A stretch of 34,433 nt of DNA from Verrucomicrobiota bacterium (GTDB taxonomy: Bacteria; Verrucomicrobiota; Verrucomicrobiia; Limisphaerales; SIBE01): positions 1-34,433 of the forward strand of contig VHCZ01000041.1 in NCBI GenBank assembly GCA_016871535.1, given 5' to 3'. The notes under the pieces are model-generated. The model had not been told where the DNA came from. It saw only the letters and a program-made list of their open reading frames with translations, and did not search any database. This document shows positions 24,014 to 31,407 of the stretch, one piece after another (positions within the stretch are counted from its first letter, which is position 1; each line of letters opens with the position of its first letter). The position numbers and the translations under genes are program-made.

Positions 24014-24952
24014 ATGGCAAAACCGGCGTTAGGTCGAGGTCTCGGCGCGCTTTTGGGCGGAGCGCCTCTCGCCCCGAAAGCGCCGGCTCCGCTTCCCCTG
24101 CTCTCGGCCCCGCCAGCCGCACCCGACGAGCCTGCGGACGACACGCCGGAACGCATCCAACGCGTCGCCCTGCCCCGCATTCATCCTTGCCCGCTCCAGC
24201 CGCGCAAAGATTTTCCCGAAGCCGCCTTGCGCGAACTGGCAGACTCCATTCGCGAGCAAGGCATCGTGCAGCCGCTCATTGTGCGGCCGCGCGGCGACGG
24301 TTTCGAGTTGATCGCCGGGGAACGCCGCTGGCGCGCCGCCCAAATGCTCGGTTTGAGCGAAGTCCCGGTGATTGTTCGGGAGGCGGACGACCGGGCGGTG
24401 CTGGAGCTGGCGTTGATCGAGAATCTTCAGCGGGAAAATCTGAACCCGCTCGAAGAAGCGCTCGGTTACGCCCAACTCGTCGATCAGTTCCAACTCACGC
24501 AAGAAACCGTGGCGGCGAAAGTCGGGAAAAGCCGCGCGGTCGTGGCCAATGCGCTGCGGCTGCTCAAGCTGCCGCCCGAAATCCAGAACTACGTTCGCGA
24601 TGGCCGCCTGTCCGTTGGCCACGCCAAAGTAGTGCTCGGCCTCAATCGCGCCGAGGAACAATCGCTCGCCGCCGACCGCATCATTCGCCAGGGGTTGAAC
24701 GTGCGGCAGACCGAAGATTTGGTCGCGCGGCTTCAAAACCGCAACACTGCCGTCAGCGGCAAGACCGGTGGAAAAACCCCGATGCCTTTGCAGGATGCCC
24801 ACATGATGGATCTGGAGACGCGGCTCCAGCAGCGTTTCGGCACCAAGGTCGTGGTGCGCTATCGACAAGGCAAGGGCGCCATCGAGATTCGCTTTTTCAC
24901 CGACGACGACCTGGAACGCGTCCTGGAAATCGTCGGCGTGAAATTGGATTGA
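24014..24952 (+). CDS. parB: Chromosome-partitioning protein ParB
   Basis: A 312-aa ParB/Spo0J-family CTPase that binds parS sites and organises the origin region. It begins with the typical K-P-A-L-G-R-G-L-G-A-L-L-G-G, followed by a Pro/Ala-rich linker. The ParB N-terminal domain includes L-Q-P-R-K-D-F, S-I-R-E-Q-G-I-V-Q-P-L-I-V-R and the box G-E-R-R-W-R-A-A-Q. The L-I-E-N-L-Q-R-E-N-L-N-P-L-E-E-A motif leads into the helix-turn-helix (T-Q-E-T-V-A-A-K-V-G-K-S-R-A-V-V-A-N). A short C-terminal dimerisation domain ends the protein. A parA gene would normally be next to it but none is present in the window. No parS-like palindrome was noticed by eye. Confidence 0.95.
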   Translation: MAKPALGRGLGALLGGAPLAPKAPAPLPLLSAPPAAPDEPADDTPERIQRVALPRIHPCPLQPRKDFPEAALRELADSIREQGIVQPLIVRPRGDGFELIAGERRWRAAQMLGLSEVPVIVREADDRAVLELALIENLQRENLNPLEEALGYAQLVDQFQLTQETVAAKVGKSRAVVANALRLLKLPPEIQNYVRDGRLSVGHAKVVLGLNRAEEQSLAADRIIRQGLNVRQTEDLVARLQNRNTAVSGKTGGKTPMPLQDAHMMDLETRLQQRFGTKVVVRYRQGKGAIEIRFFTDDDLERVLEIVGVKLD

Positions 24953-24967
24953 GGATTCCGATTCACT

Positions 24968-26092
24968 ATGACTCCACCCGAATTGCGCGAGAAATGCGCT
25001 CAGCAACTCACGGCGGCGGCGGGCCGCGCGCCGCAATTATCCGTCTTCGCGGGGCTGGACGGCTTCGTCGATGAAATCGTCCACGTGGTGGACAAGCGCG
25101 ACAGCGCCGAGTCGTATCAACGCATTCCGTCCATCAGCCACCTGGCCGACCGCGTCAAGGCCGCGGCCGGCAAGAGCACGAACATCGAATTGGTCAACCA
25201 ACGCACCAAACTCGGCGGCAACGGGCCGATTCTTTCCAACGCGCTGGCGAGCTTTGGATTGAAGGTGATTTACGTGGGCGCGCTCGGTTACCCGACGATT
25301 CATCCGGTGTTCAGCAGTTTCTGCAAACAAGCCGAGGTCTATTCGATTGCCGAGCCGGGCCACACGGACGCGCTGGAGTTCGAGGACGGCAAGCTGATGC
25401 TCACGAAAAGCATTCAACTTAAGGAAGTGAACTGGGCCAACATCCAGGAGCGGTTTGGCCGCGACCGGTTCCGTCAATATTTCACGAACGCGGACCTCGT
25501 GGCATTTGTGAACTGGACGATGATCCCGTACATGACCGATCTTTGGGAAGCGCTGCAACGCGAGCTGTGCCCGACGTTGCGCGGCCGCCGGCGCTTGATG
25601 TTCTTCGATCTGGCGGACCCGGAGAAGCGGCTCGTGAACGACATTGCCCGCGCACTGGAGTTCGTGGGGCGGTTTCAGGAATACTTTGACGTCATCCTCG
25701 GCTTGAACGAGAAGGAATCCTTCGAGTTGATGAAAGTGCTCGGGATCAAACCCAAAGCGGCCACCCCCGAAGGCTTGTCCGAGCTGGCCCGCGAGATCGT
25801 CCGCATGCTGGAAATCAACACGCTGGTGATTCATCCGACGCGCTATGCGCTGGCCGCGACCAAAGACAGCGTCCACGTGGTCGATGGGCCATATATCTCG
25901 AAGCCGCTGATCACGACGGGCGCGGGTGATCATTTCAACTCGGGTTTTTGCCTGGGCCGGTTGCTCGGATTGGACAACGAACTCAGCGTCCTGACGGGCG
26001 TGACGACGAGCGGTTTTTATGTCCGGACCGCCAAGAGTCCCTCGATTCCGGAACTCGCCGAAATGCTCCACCGCTGGCCGACGACGAATTGA
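24968..26092 (+). CDS. PfkB-family carbohydrate kinase
   Basis: A 374-aa PfkB/ribokinase-fold kinase of unknown sugar specificity. The N-terminal part has F-A-G-L-D-G-F-V-D-E-I and the substrate-binding G-G-N-G-P-I-L-S-N-A-L. The C-terminal signature T-T-G-A-G-D-H-F-N-S-G carries the catalytic Asp and anion-hole glycines. It differs from the kinase at 97-1197, being only distantly related within the superfamily. The start at 24968 lies 15 bp after the parB stop, and the stop is 7 bp before the def start, so parB, this gene and def look co-transcribed. A weak GAGG lies about 16 nt upstream of the ATG. It is cytoplasmic. I do not assign a substrate. Confidence 0.85.
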   Translation: MTPPELREKCAQQLTAAAGRAPQLSVFAGLDGFVDEIVHVVDKRDSAESYQRIPSISHLADRVKAAAGKSTNIELVNQRTKLGGNGPILSNALASFGLKVIYVGALGYPTIHPVFSSFCKQAEVYSIAEPGHTDALEFEDGKLMLTKSIQLKEVNWANIQERFGRDRFRQYFTNADLVAFVNWTMIPYMTDLWEALQRELCPTLRGRRRLMFFDLADPEKRLVNDIARALEFVGRFQEYFDVILGLNEKESFELMKVLGIKPKAATPEGLSELAREIVRMLEINTLVIHPTRYALAATKDSVHVVDGPYISKPLITTGAGDHFNSGFCLGRLLGLDNELSVLTGVTTSGFYVRTAKSPSIPELAEMLHRWPTTN

Positions 26093-26099
26093 CTTGGAG

Positions 26100-26690
26100 A
26101 TGATTCTTCCCGTTTTGAAATACGGTCACCCGATTTTGCGCCAGAAGGGCGCGCGCATCGACGAAATCACGGCGGAGATGCGCCACCTCATCAGCGACAT
26201 GAAAGAGACGATGCACGCCGCGAAAGGCATCGGCCTCGCCGCCCAGCAAGTTGGGAAGGCCCTGCAACTGGCGGTCGTGGATGTGCGCGCGGTCACGGAT
26301 CGGCCCTCGACGTTGCACCTGAGCGGCCAACCGGCGGAGGTCGCGGATTTCATGCCCGTGATTCTCATCAATCCTCAGGTGACACCCGTCGCGGAGCCGG
26401 TGGCGGGTCCGGAGGGCTGCCTGAGTTTTCCGGAGATTTATGCCGAGATCAGCCGTCCCGAATCGGTTGAAGTCACGGCGACCAACGAGAAGGGAAAAAA
26501 GTTCACGTTCCGTTGCGGTGGATTGCTCGCCCGCGCCATCCAACACGAGGTGGATCACCTGAACGGCATTCTCTTCATTGACCGGATGAGCACTGAGATA
26601 AGACAGGAACTGAAACCGGAGCTGGATGAGCTTCAAACCAGCACGAAAGAGGCGCTCAAGAAAAAGATCAAGACTTGTAACCCCCTATGA
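26100..26690 (+). CDS. def: Peptide deformylase
   Basis: A 196-aa metallohydrolase that removes the formyl group from nascent N-terminal methionine. All three signature motifs are intact: G-I-G-L-A-A-Q-Q (residues 43-50), E-G-C-L-S (C107) and Q-H-E-V-D-H (H149, E150, H153), with C107, H149 and H153 as metal ligands. I start it at ATG 26100, since I-L-P-V-L-K-Y-G-H-P-I-L-R is the family's usual N-terminus; a longer frame beginning at 26019 would overlap the kinase gene. An insertion of roughly 15 residues (about 64-82) separates motifs 1 and 2. Its stop overlaps the start of the next reading frame in an ATGA, suggesting translational coupling. Confidence 0.95.
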   Translation: MILPVLKYGHPILRQKGARIDEITAEMRHLISDMKETMHAAKGIGLAAQQVGKALQLAVVDVRAVTDRPSTLHLSGQPAEVADFMPVILINPQVTPVAEPVAGPEGCLSFPEIYAEISRPESVEVTATNEKGKKFTFRCGGLLARAIQHEVDHLNGILFIDRMSTEIRQELKPELDELQTSTKEALKKKIKTCNPL

Positions 26691-26888
26691 AACACATGGA
26701 CCTCCCCACACAATTCTCCAGACGGAAATTCTTCGGACTCACGGGCAGCGCGGTGGCTGCTTTTTCTCTCGTGCCTCGTCATGTCTTGGGGGGCGCAAGA
26801 TTCGTGGCGCCGAGCAACAAGGTTAACATTGCCATTGTCGGCGCCGGCGGGCAGGGCCGGACCAACACGCGCGCGCTGTTCCAAGAGG
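26687..26888 (+). pseudogene. 5' fragment of a Tat-exported Gfo/Idh/MocA oxidoreductase
   Basis: The frame starts in an ATGA overlap with def. It encodes a Tat signal (S-R-R-K-F-F-G-L-T-G) and the beginning of a Gfo/Idh/MocA Rossmann domain ([23 protein letters not shown]). After about 67 residues the similarity stops abruptly near 26885-26890 and the sequence becomes the antisense of an AAA-type gene fragment. The remaining roughly 350 residues of a normal enzyme are absent. The frame continues as non-homologous residues to 27073. This is a truncated gene at a recombination junction. Confidence 0.8.
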
Positions 26889-27195
26889 CATCCTCCAGCC
26901 GCAAATGGCGCCCCATGCGCATGACCAGTCCGTCATACCATTGCTCCGCCGTGAGGTTCAGGCCGATGGCCGTCAGATCCAGCGCGATGACATGGATTCC
27001 CGCCTCACGCAATTTGACGGCGGTGCGGACCATCAAACTGGACTTGCCCATCTGGCGGGAAGTCAAGACGTAGCAGAATTCTCCGATCCGCAGTGCCTCC
27101 AACAAATCCCGATCCGCACGCCGTTCCACGTAACAGAGGGCGCCCGCGCCCAGAGTGCCGCCGGTCACATAGAATGTGGCCTCTGGATTGCCCAT
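26886..27195 (-). pseudogene. 5' fragment of an AAA-like (AAA_35-type) ATPase gene
   Basis: From ATG 27195 the minus strand encodes [22 protein letters not shown], then [15 protein letters not shown] (Walker A), and I-A-L-D-L-T-A-I-G. This is the N-terminal part of AAA-like domain proteins often linked to TIR, WD40 or guanylate-cyclase modules. It stops near 26886, where it meets the oxidoreductase fragment in opposite orientation. Everything after the first about 100 residues is lost. The 238 bases from 27196 to 27433 hold nothing else I can name. Confidence 0.7.
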
Positions 27196-27433
27196 GCCTT
27201 TGTGGCTCGTCTCGGATGGTCGAGAGAAAGTCCAAGCCGTGAGTGAGACTTCAAGGCCGCTGTTGCTGTCCTGGCAATCGACCTTCCGCATCATCCAACG
27301 AGTGGAAAAACGCAGTCAAGGCGAATTCCGACGAATCCTAACTAACCAACACGGACGGTCGGTGCATCCCTGATTACCACGACTGTGACACTTGCGAATG
27401 GTTCAGGCGCAGGCGCGGCATTTATTCCCGATC

Positions 27434-29122
27434 TCAGGACGGACCCTCGACGACGCTGCTGATCTCGCCCGCCTTGAGCCGGGTCCGCAGCCTCTGGCCC
27501 GGACGCACGTCTTGCGCGGCGCGAATGATCTTACCGGAACTGGCGTCCTGGGTGATGGAATAGCCGCGTTCGAGGACGTTATGAGGCGAAAGCAAACGCA
27601 GGCGCGCCCCGGCGGTTTGCACGCGGGATTGCAGCGATTCCAATTTGTGACGCGTTTGGTCTCCAAGTTGCGCCTGCAACTGCACCAACAACTCTCGACG
27701 GCGCAGTAAAATCATTGCAGGCCGCAGGCGCAGAAATCTCTGGGCCACCGATTGCCAGTGCCCGGACTGCTCTCGAAAACCGAAATGAACGCACCGCAGC
27801 AGTGTGCTCTGCAAATCGTCCAGCCGCTGAAATTGCTCTTGAATGCGCCGGCGCGGATGCGCCCGGCTCAGCCGCCCCGCCAGATCTTCCAGCGCTTCGC
27901 TGTCCACTTCGATCCTCTTCCGAACGAGATCAAGAAGCCGGGTCGAAGCGCGGGTCACGAACTCACGGCTGGCGAACACTCCTTCCGTGATCAATTCCGC
28001 GGCCACACTCGGCGTCGCCGCTCGCATGTCGGCCACAAAATCACTGATCGTAAAATCAATCTCGTGGCCTACGGCCGAGACAACCGGGATCGCCGATTCA
28101 AAAATCGCGCGCGCCACGCTTTCCTCGTTGAACGCCCACAAATCCTCCAGGCTGCCGCCGCCGCGCGTGACCAGAATCAGGTCCAGCCTAGCCCCGCCCC
28201 CAACCCCTCCAGGACCGATCGCGGATTGCGGATTGCGGATTGCGGAACCAGAACTCCGCACTGCGCATTCTGCATTCCGCAATTGGACAAGTTCTCCTCC
28301 TGGGAGGGCTGAAGGAATGGGTTCGTGGGGAGGCAGAAGATCAGAGGGCGTCGGTTCATGGCAAGCTTCCTTGGTCCCAGCACCATGCTTGCGGCCCATG
28401 AACTCGTCGCTGGTAGGGCGGTGCTGCTGCGCCGCCGTAGCGACAGAAAACCGGCTGCGCGGCAACGCAGCCCTACCGGGTTCATGGCAGGCCCATTCGT
28501 TGAGCAGCCGGATCGCGGCGGCGATTTCCTCAGCGGCGCCGCGGCCTTGCACTCGGCACGGCGCCAGGACCACTTCCAGGGCCGGATTCCTTCGCTCGAT
28601 CACATGGATCACGTCCCGCAATGCGGCCCCCGTCGGGGAAGTGACGATCCCGATTCGCCGCGGGAAACGGGGCAGCGGGCGTTTGCGTTCGGGGGCAAAG
28701 AGACCTTCGGCATTCAGTTTCTGTTTGAGCCTCTCGAACGCGATTTGCAGCGCGCCGACGCCCTGTAATTCCACCTGGGTGACGCGAAGCTGATATTGCC
28801 CGCGCGCCTCATAGACGGTGAGGTCGCCGAAGAGCACGACCTTCTGTCCGTCGCTCAGCAGGTTGCGGCTGAAACTGGTGGCTTCGCCGCGGAACAGCAC
28901 GCAGTTCAGTTGCGCGCCGGCGTCTTTGAGAGAGAAGTAGGCATGGCCGGAGCCTTGCAAGCGCAGATTCGAGATTTCCCCCGTCACCCAAACGGAGCCG
29001 ATCTCCCGCTCGATCAGCCGTCTGACCGACGCGGTCAGTTCGCTCACGGTGAGGACGCGGCGGGTTGCTTCCATCGGAAATAGCTCGCCAAAGTCCCACT
29101 GGGATTTGAGGGGTTTGCTCAA
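27434..29122 (-). CDS. xseA: Exodeoxyribonuclease VII large subunit with an in-frame repeat insertion
   Basis: A 562-aa XseA; E. coli XseA is 456 aa. Residues about 22-115 are the OB-fold (L-T-V-S-E-L-T ... V-W-V-T-G-E-I-S-N-L ... H-A-Y-F-S-L-K-D). The catalytic domain begins R-I-G-I-V-T-S-P-T-G-A-A-L-R-D and continues G-G-G-S-L-E-D-L-W-A-F-N, V-S-A-V-G-H-E-I-D-F-T-I-S-D-F-V-A-D and A-A-T-P-S-V-A-A-E. The C-terminal N-V-L-E-R-G-Y-S-I motif is present. Between A-A-I-R-L-L-N and D-L-I-L-V-T-R-G-G-G, where other XseA proteins have a few residues, about 100 low-similarity residues (209-311) are encoded by palindromic repeats with no stop or frameshift. The start at 29122 precedes an alternative ATG at 29074. 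The partner xseB is not present. Whether the insert is tolerated is unknown. Confidence 0.9.
   Translation of the reverse strand: MSKPLKSQWDFGELFPMEATRRVLTVSELTASVRRLIEREIGSVWVTGEISNLRLQGSGHAYFSLKDAGAQLNCVLFRGEATSFSRNLLSDGQKVVLFGDLTVYEARGQYQLRVTQVELQGVGALQIAFERLKQKLNAEGLFAPERKRPLPRFPRRIGIVTSPTGAALRDVIHVIERRNPALEVVLAPCRVQGRGAAEEIAAAIRLLNEWACHEPGRAALPRSRFSVATAAQQHRPTSDEFMGRKHGAGTKEACHEPTPSDLLPPHEPIPSALPGGELVQLRNAECAVRSSGSAIRNPQSAIGPGGVGGGARLDLILVTRGGGSLEDLWAFNEESVARAIFESAIPVVSAVGHEIDFTISDFVADMRAATPSVAAELITEGVFASREFVTRASTRLLDLVRKRIEVDSEALEDLAGRLSRAHPRRRIQEQFQRLDDLQSTLLRCVHFGFREQSGHWQSVAQRFLRLRPAMILLRRRELLVQLQAQLGDQTRHKLESLQSRVQTAGARLRLLSPHNVLERGYSITQDASSGKIIRAAQDVRPGQRLRTRLKAGEISSVVEGPS
28190..28498. 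repeat. Repeat cluster inserted in frame inside xseA
   Basis: About 310 bp inside xseA that correspond to the extra residues. It contains a family D palindrome (28395-28488) with GCCCATGAAC and GTTCATGGC ends enclosing GGTAGGGCGG...GCCCTACC. A second GGTTCATGGCAAGC end lies near 28353. A triple GCGGATT tandem with an inverted partner (GATTGCGGATTGCGG ... TTCCGCAATTG) spans about 28211-28286. Read on the minus strand these give repeated C-H-E-P and R-N-P-Q-S-A-I peptides. Confidence 0.75.
28395..28488. repeat. GTAGGGCG palindromic element, family D copy inside xseA
   Basis: Outer ends GCCCATGAAC / GTTCATGGC and inner arms GGTAGGGCGG / GCCCTACC match the arrangement at 30188-30293 (CCATGAAC ... 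GTTCATGG). The centre differs: CGCCGCCGTAGCGACAGAAA and GGCTGCGCGGCAACGCAGCC. It contributes uninterrupted codons to the xseA frame on the minus strand. Confidence 0.75.
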
Positions 29123-29140
29123 GGTATTCGCTCAATGAAG

Positions 29141-29217
29141 GCGGGGCGAGGCTCCTGTCGAGCCAATGCCATCCAGGGCAAAGCTCGGGGGGCGTCTCGC
29201 TCCACGGTCGTTTGCGG
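29141..29217. repeat. Family E-related palindromic repeat between xseA and the YmdB-like gene
   Basis: GCGGGGCGAGGCTCCTGTCG, then AGCCAATGCCATC, then CTCGCTCCACGGTCGTTT. It shares order and wording with 31264-31333 and, more distantly, with 15991-16092. It lies in the 166-bp gap upstream of xseA on the minus strand. Confidence 0.6.
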
Positions 29218-29288
29218 GGGGTTTACTGTTCATGCCACGCTTCGCTTCATTTCAATTTCAAATCTGAAATTGCAGCGAGAGTTTCCCT

Positions 29289-30077
29289 TCAACTCGATTT
29301 CAGCGGGACGGAGACGCGTTCGATGCTCACGGCTTTTCCGGTGTCGGGATCGACCTCCAGGAGCGCGCCTTGCAGCAGAACACGGTTGAAAGCGACTTCA
29401 AACCGCTGCGGCTGGCTGGTCAGAAACCGTTTCACAATCGGTTCGATCTCGCGCCCCAGCACGCTCTCGTGCGGGCCGGTGAATCCGGCGTCGCAAAGGA
29501 ACGCTGTGCCGCCCGGAAAAATCTGCTCGTCCGCCGTCTGCACGTGCGTGTGCGTGCCAATGACGGCGCTGACCTGGCCGTCGAGGAATCGGGCCAGCGC
29601 AATCTTCTCCGAGGTCGCCTCCGCGTGAAAATCCACGAGGATGACGCGCGCGTGCTCGCGGAGCCGTTTGACTTCAGCTTGGGCGCACCAGAAAGGGTTT
29701 TCCAAGTTCGGCATGAACGTGCGGCCTTGCAGATTCATGACCGCGACGTTGGGAATTCCATCGACCTGAAAGACGGTGCTCCCCTGTCCCACCGTGTTGG
29801 GCGGATAGTTGAGTGGACGCAGAAAGCGCGGTTCGTGCACGAGCAGATTGGTCACTTCCTTCTGGTCCCAAAGATGGTCGCCCGTGGTGATGATATCGAC
29901 TCCGGCTTGAAAAAGTTCCGCGGCGGTTTCGGTCGTGATGCCGGACCCGCCGGCCGAGTTTTCTCCGTTCGCAATGACCACGGCGATCTGGTGCTGCTCG
30001 CGAAGCCTCGGAAGGAGGGTTGCCACGGCCCGTCTCCCCGGACGCCCCACCACGTCGCCAATGAAAAGTATCTTCAC
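29289..30077 (-). CDS. YmdB/TIGR00282-type metallophosphoesterase
   Basis: A 262-aa cytoplasmic dinuclear-metal phosphodiesterase of the YmdB family; Bacillus YmdB hydrolyses 2',3'-cyclic nucleotides. Metal-binding positions are visible: D8 (F-I-G-D-V-V-G-R-P-G-R), E39/N40 (N-G-E-N), D67-H68 (T-T-G-D-H-L-W-D), H151 (V-D-F-H-A-E-A-T-S-E-K), and H176 and H178 (G-T-H-T-H-V-Q-T-A-D). The usual G-N-H appears here as G-D-H, a conservative change at a metal ligand. The length and the full set of motifs match the family. In many bacteria this gene sits near rny, but here the downstream neighbour on the same strand is xseA, across a repeat. Confidence 0.9.
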   Translation of the reverse strand: MKILFIGDVVGRPGRRAVATLLPRLREQHQIAVVIANGENSAGGSGITTETAAELFQAGVDIITTGDHLWDQKEVTNLLVHEPRFLRPLNYPPNTVGQGSTVFQVDGIPNVAVMNLQGRTFMPNLENPFWCAQAEVKRLREHARVILVDFHAEATSEKIALARFLDGQVSAVIGTHTHVQTADEQIFPGGTAFLCDAGFTGPHESVLGREIEPIVKRFLTSQPQRFEVAFNRVLLQGALLEVDPDTGKAVSIERVSVPLKSS

Positions 30078-30187
30078 TGGTGCGAGAGTAAGCGCCGGGT
30101 TTCGGCTGGCAAGGAAAGGATTGACCTTCCGCCTGGATTCGCGACAGCATGCCTGCGATGCAAATCCTCAGCGTGGTTGCGTGCATT

Positions 30188-30293
30188 CCATGAACCGAAC
30201 GGTAGGGCGAGGCTGTCCCAGCGAGCCGAGTCAGACGTGTTCCAGTCACGTCGAGCGGCTCGCCGGGACGGACTCGCCCTACCAAGTTCATGG
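30188..30293. repeat. GTAGGGCG palindromic element, family D copy 3 (most complete)
   Basis: A 106-bp palindrome with outer ends CCATGAAC / GTTCATGG, arms GGTAGGGCGAGGCTGTCCC / GGGACGGACTCGCCCTACC and an inner GCGAGCCG / CGGCTCGC pair. It is the most complete family member here. It lies in the 254-bp divergent gap between the YmdB-like gene and the FG-GAP gene, so it must lie in or near their promoters. Confidence 0.8.
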
Positions 30294-30331
30294 GCCGTGA
30301 GCAGGGTAATCAGACGAAAGCAGCTTTCCAT

Positions 30332-31201
30332 ATGAACTTCACGAGATTCATTTCCTGTGCATTAGCCGGGGCCTGTTTGCTGGTCCCGAATGCCTCCTTG
30401 GGCGGCGTGGCCGAGAAATCCGGAATCGGCCCAGCGACGGTGGCCGTTCGAACCACGACCGCCGGCGCGTGGAGCGATTTCAACGGGGACGGCATGAACG
30501 ACCTCGTCTGGCAAGGCGCGAACGGCTTTCTGGCTTTCTACATTATGAACGGCCCAGCGACTCGCTTCGGTCTCACGCCCTACAAGATCGAGTCCGGATG
30601 GGAAATTGGCGGGACGGCGGATTTCAATCGCGACGGCAAGGCGGATATCGTGTTGATGAAGACCGATGGTTCCGTTGCGTTCTGGTTGATGGACGGCACT
30701 GAGATTACGCGCGGGATTGTTCCTTACAAAGTGCCGGCAGGCTGGCGAATCGCAGGAACGGGAGATTTCAATGCGGATGGCCAGCCGGACATCCTGTTGA
30801 CGCACACCGATTCTTCCGTGGCGTTTTGGCTCATGGACGAAACGACCCTTCGCACCGGCGTCGTTCCATTCAAGGTGCCTGGCGGCTGGCAGATCGCCGC
30901 CATCGGCGATTTCAATGGAGACGCCCAGAGCGATCTGGTGTTTGTGAGCACGGAAGGATTGGTGGCAGTCTGGTTGATGGATGGGATCAAGTTCGCCGAC
31001 AGCGTGATTCCTTTCCGCATGCCGGCGGGATGGCAATTGATCGGCGCAGGCGATTTCAATGGCGACCGCAATACGGATTTGGTCATTCAGACCAGCAATC
31101 AGCTCTTTGCCTTCTGGTTGATGGAAAAAACCCGATTCAAAGCCGCCGTCGGCCCCTATCAATTGACCGTCGATCCGTGGAGGTTGGTCGGACCGCGATA
31201 A
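30332..31201 (+). CDS. Secreted FG-GAP/VCBS repeat protein
   Basis: A 289-aa exported protein. I chose ATG 30332, which gives a signal peptide (M-N-F-T-R-F-I-S-C-A-L-A-G-A-C-L-L-V); a frame start at 30290 lies inside the neighbouring repeat. The mature part is five tandem units of about 47 residues. Each carries a calcium-type loop (D-F-N-x-D-G/R-x-x-D-(L/I)-(V/L)) followed by (F/V)-(A/V)-(F/V)-W-(L/I)-M-(D/N/E) and G-W-x-(I/L)-x-G. These match FG-GAP/VCBS repeats, which form integrin-like propeller blades; five units plus the ends could close a small propeller. No catalytic or anchoring domain is attached. The function is unknown, possibly surface or extracellular binding. Confidence 0.82.
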   Translation: MNFTRFISCALAGACLLVPNASLGGVAEKSGIGPATVAVRTTTAGAWSDFNGDGMNDLVWQGANGFLAFYIMNGPATRFGLTPYKIESGWEIGGTADFNRDGKADIVLMKTDGSVAFWLMDGTEITRGIVPYKVPAGWRIAGTGDFNADGQPDILLTHTDSSVAFWLMDETTLRTGVVPFKVPGGWQIAAIGDFNGDAQSDLVFVSTEGLVAVWLMDGIKFADSVIPFRMPAGWQLIGAGDFNGDRNTDLVIQTSNQLFAFWLMEKTRFKAAVGPYQLTVDPWRLVGPR

Positions 31202-31263
31202 GTTACAGGCGATTGGCAATCGGTTGGCTATTGGCTATGGGTGATGGGTAATGCTTCAAGCTG

Positions 31264-31333
31264 GTGCGGCGAGGCTCCAGCCGAGCCGCTGCCATCGAGG
31301 AAGGGCTCAGCCTCGCTCCACCGTCGTTTACGG
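31264..31333. repeat. Family E-related palindromic repeat upstream of the DUF3500 gene
   Basis: GTGCGGCGAGGCTCCAGCCG, then GCTGCCATCGAGG, then CTCGCTCCACCGTCGTTTAC. It is the closest relative of 29141-29217 in this window. It occupies part of the 206-bp gap between the FG-GAP and DUF3500 genes. Confidence 0.6.
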
Positions 31334-31407
31334 CGAGGTGTAATGTTTCAGCGTTTCAGCGGCATTTTCCTGTTGCCTTTCTGCTCCGTTGGTTTTGACT
31401 TTCGGCC

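Noticed and set aside
9690-30293. CRISPR array suggested by recurring palindromic repeats
   Set aside because: Copies are kilobases apart, vary in length, have no regular spacers, and no cas genes are present.
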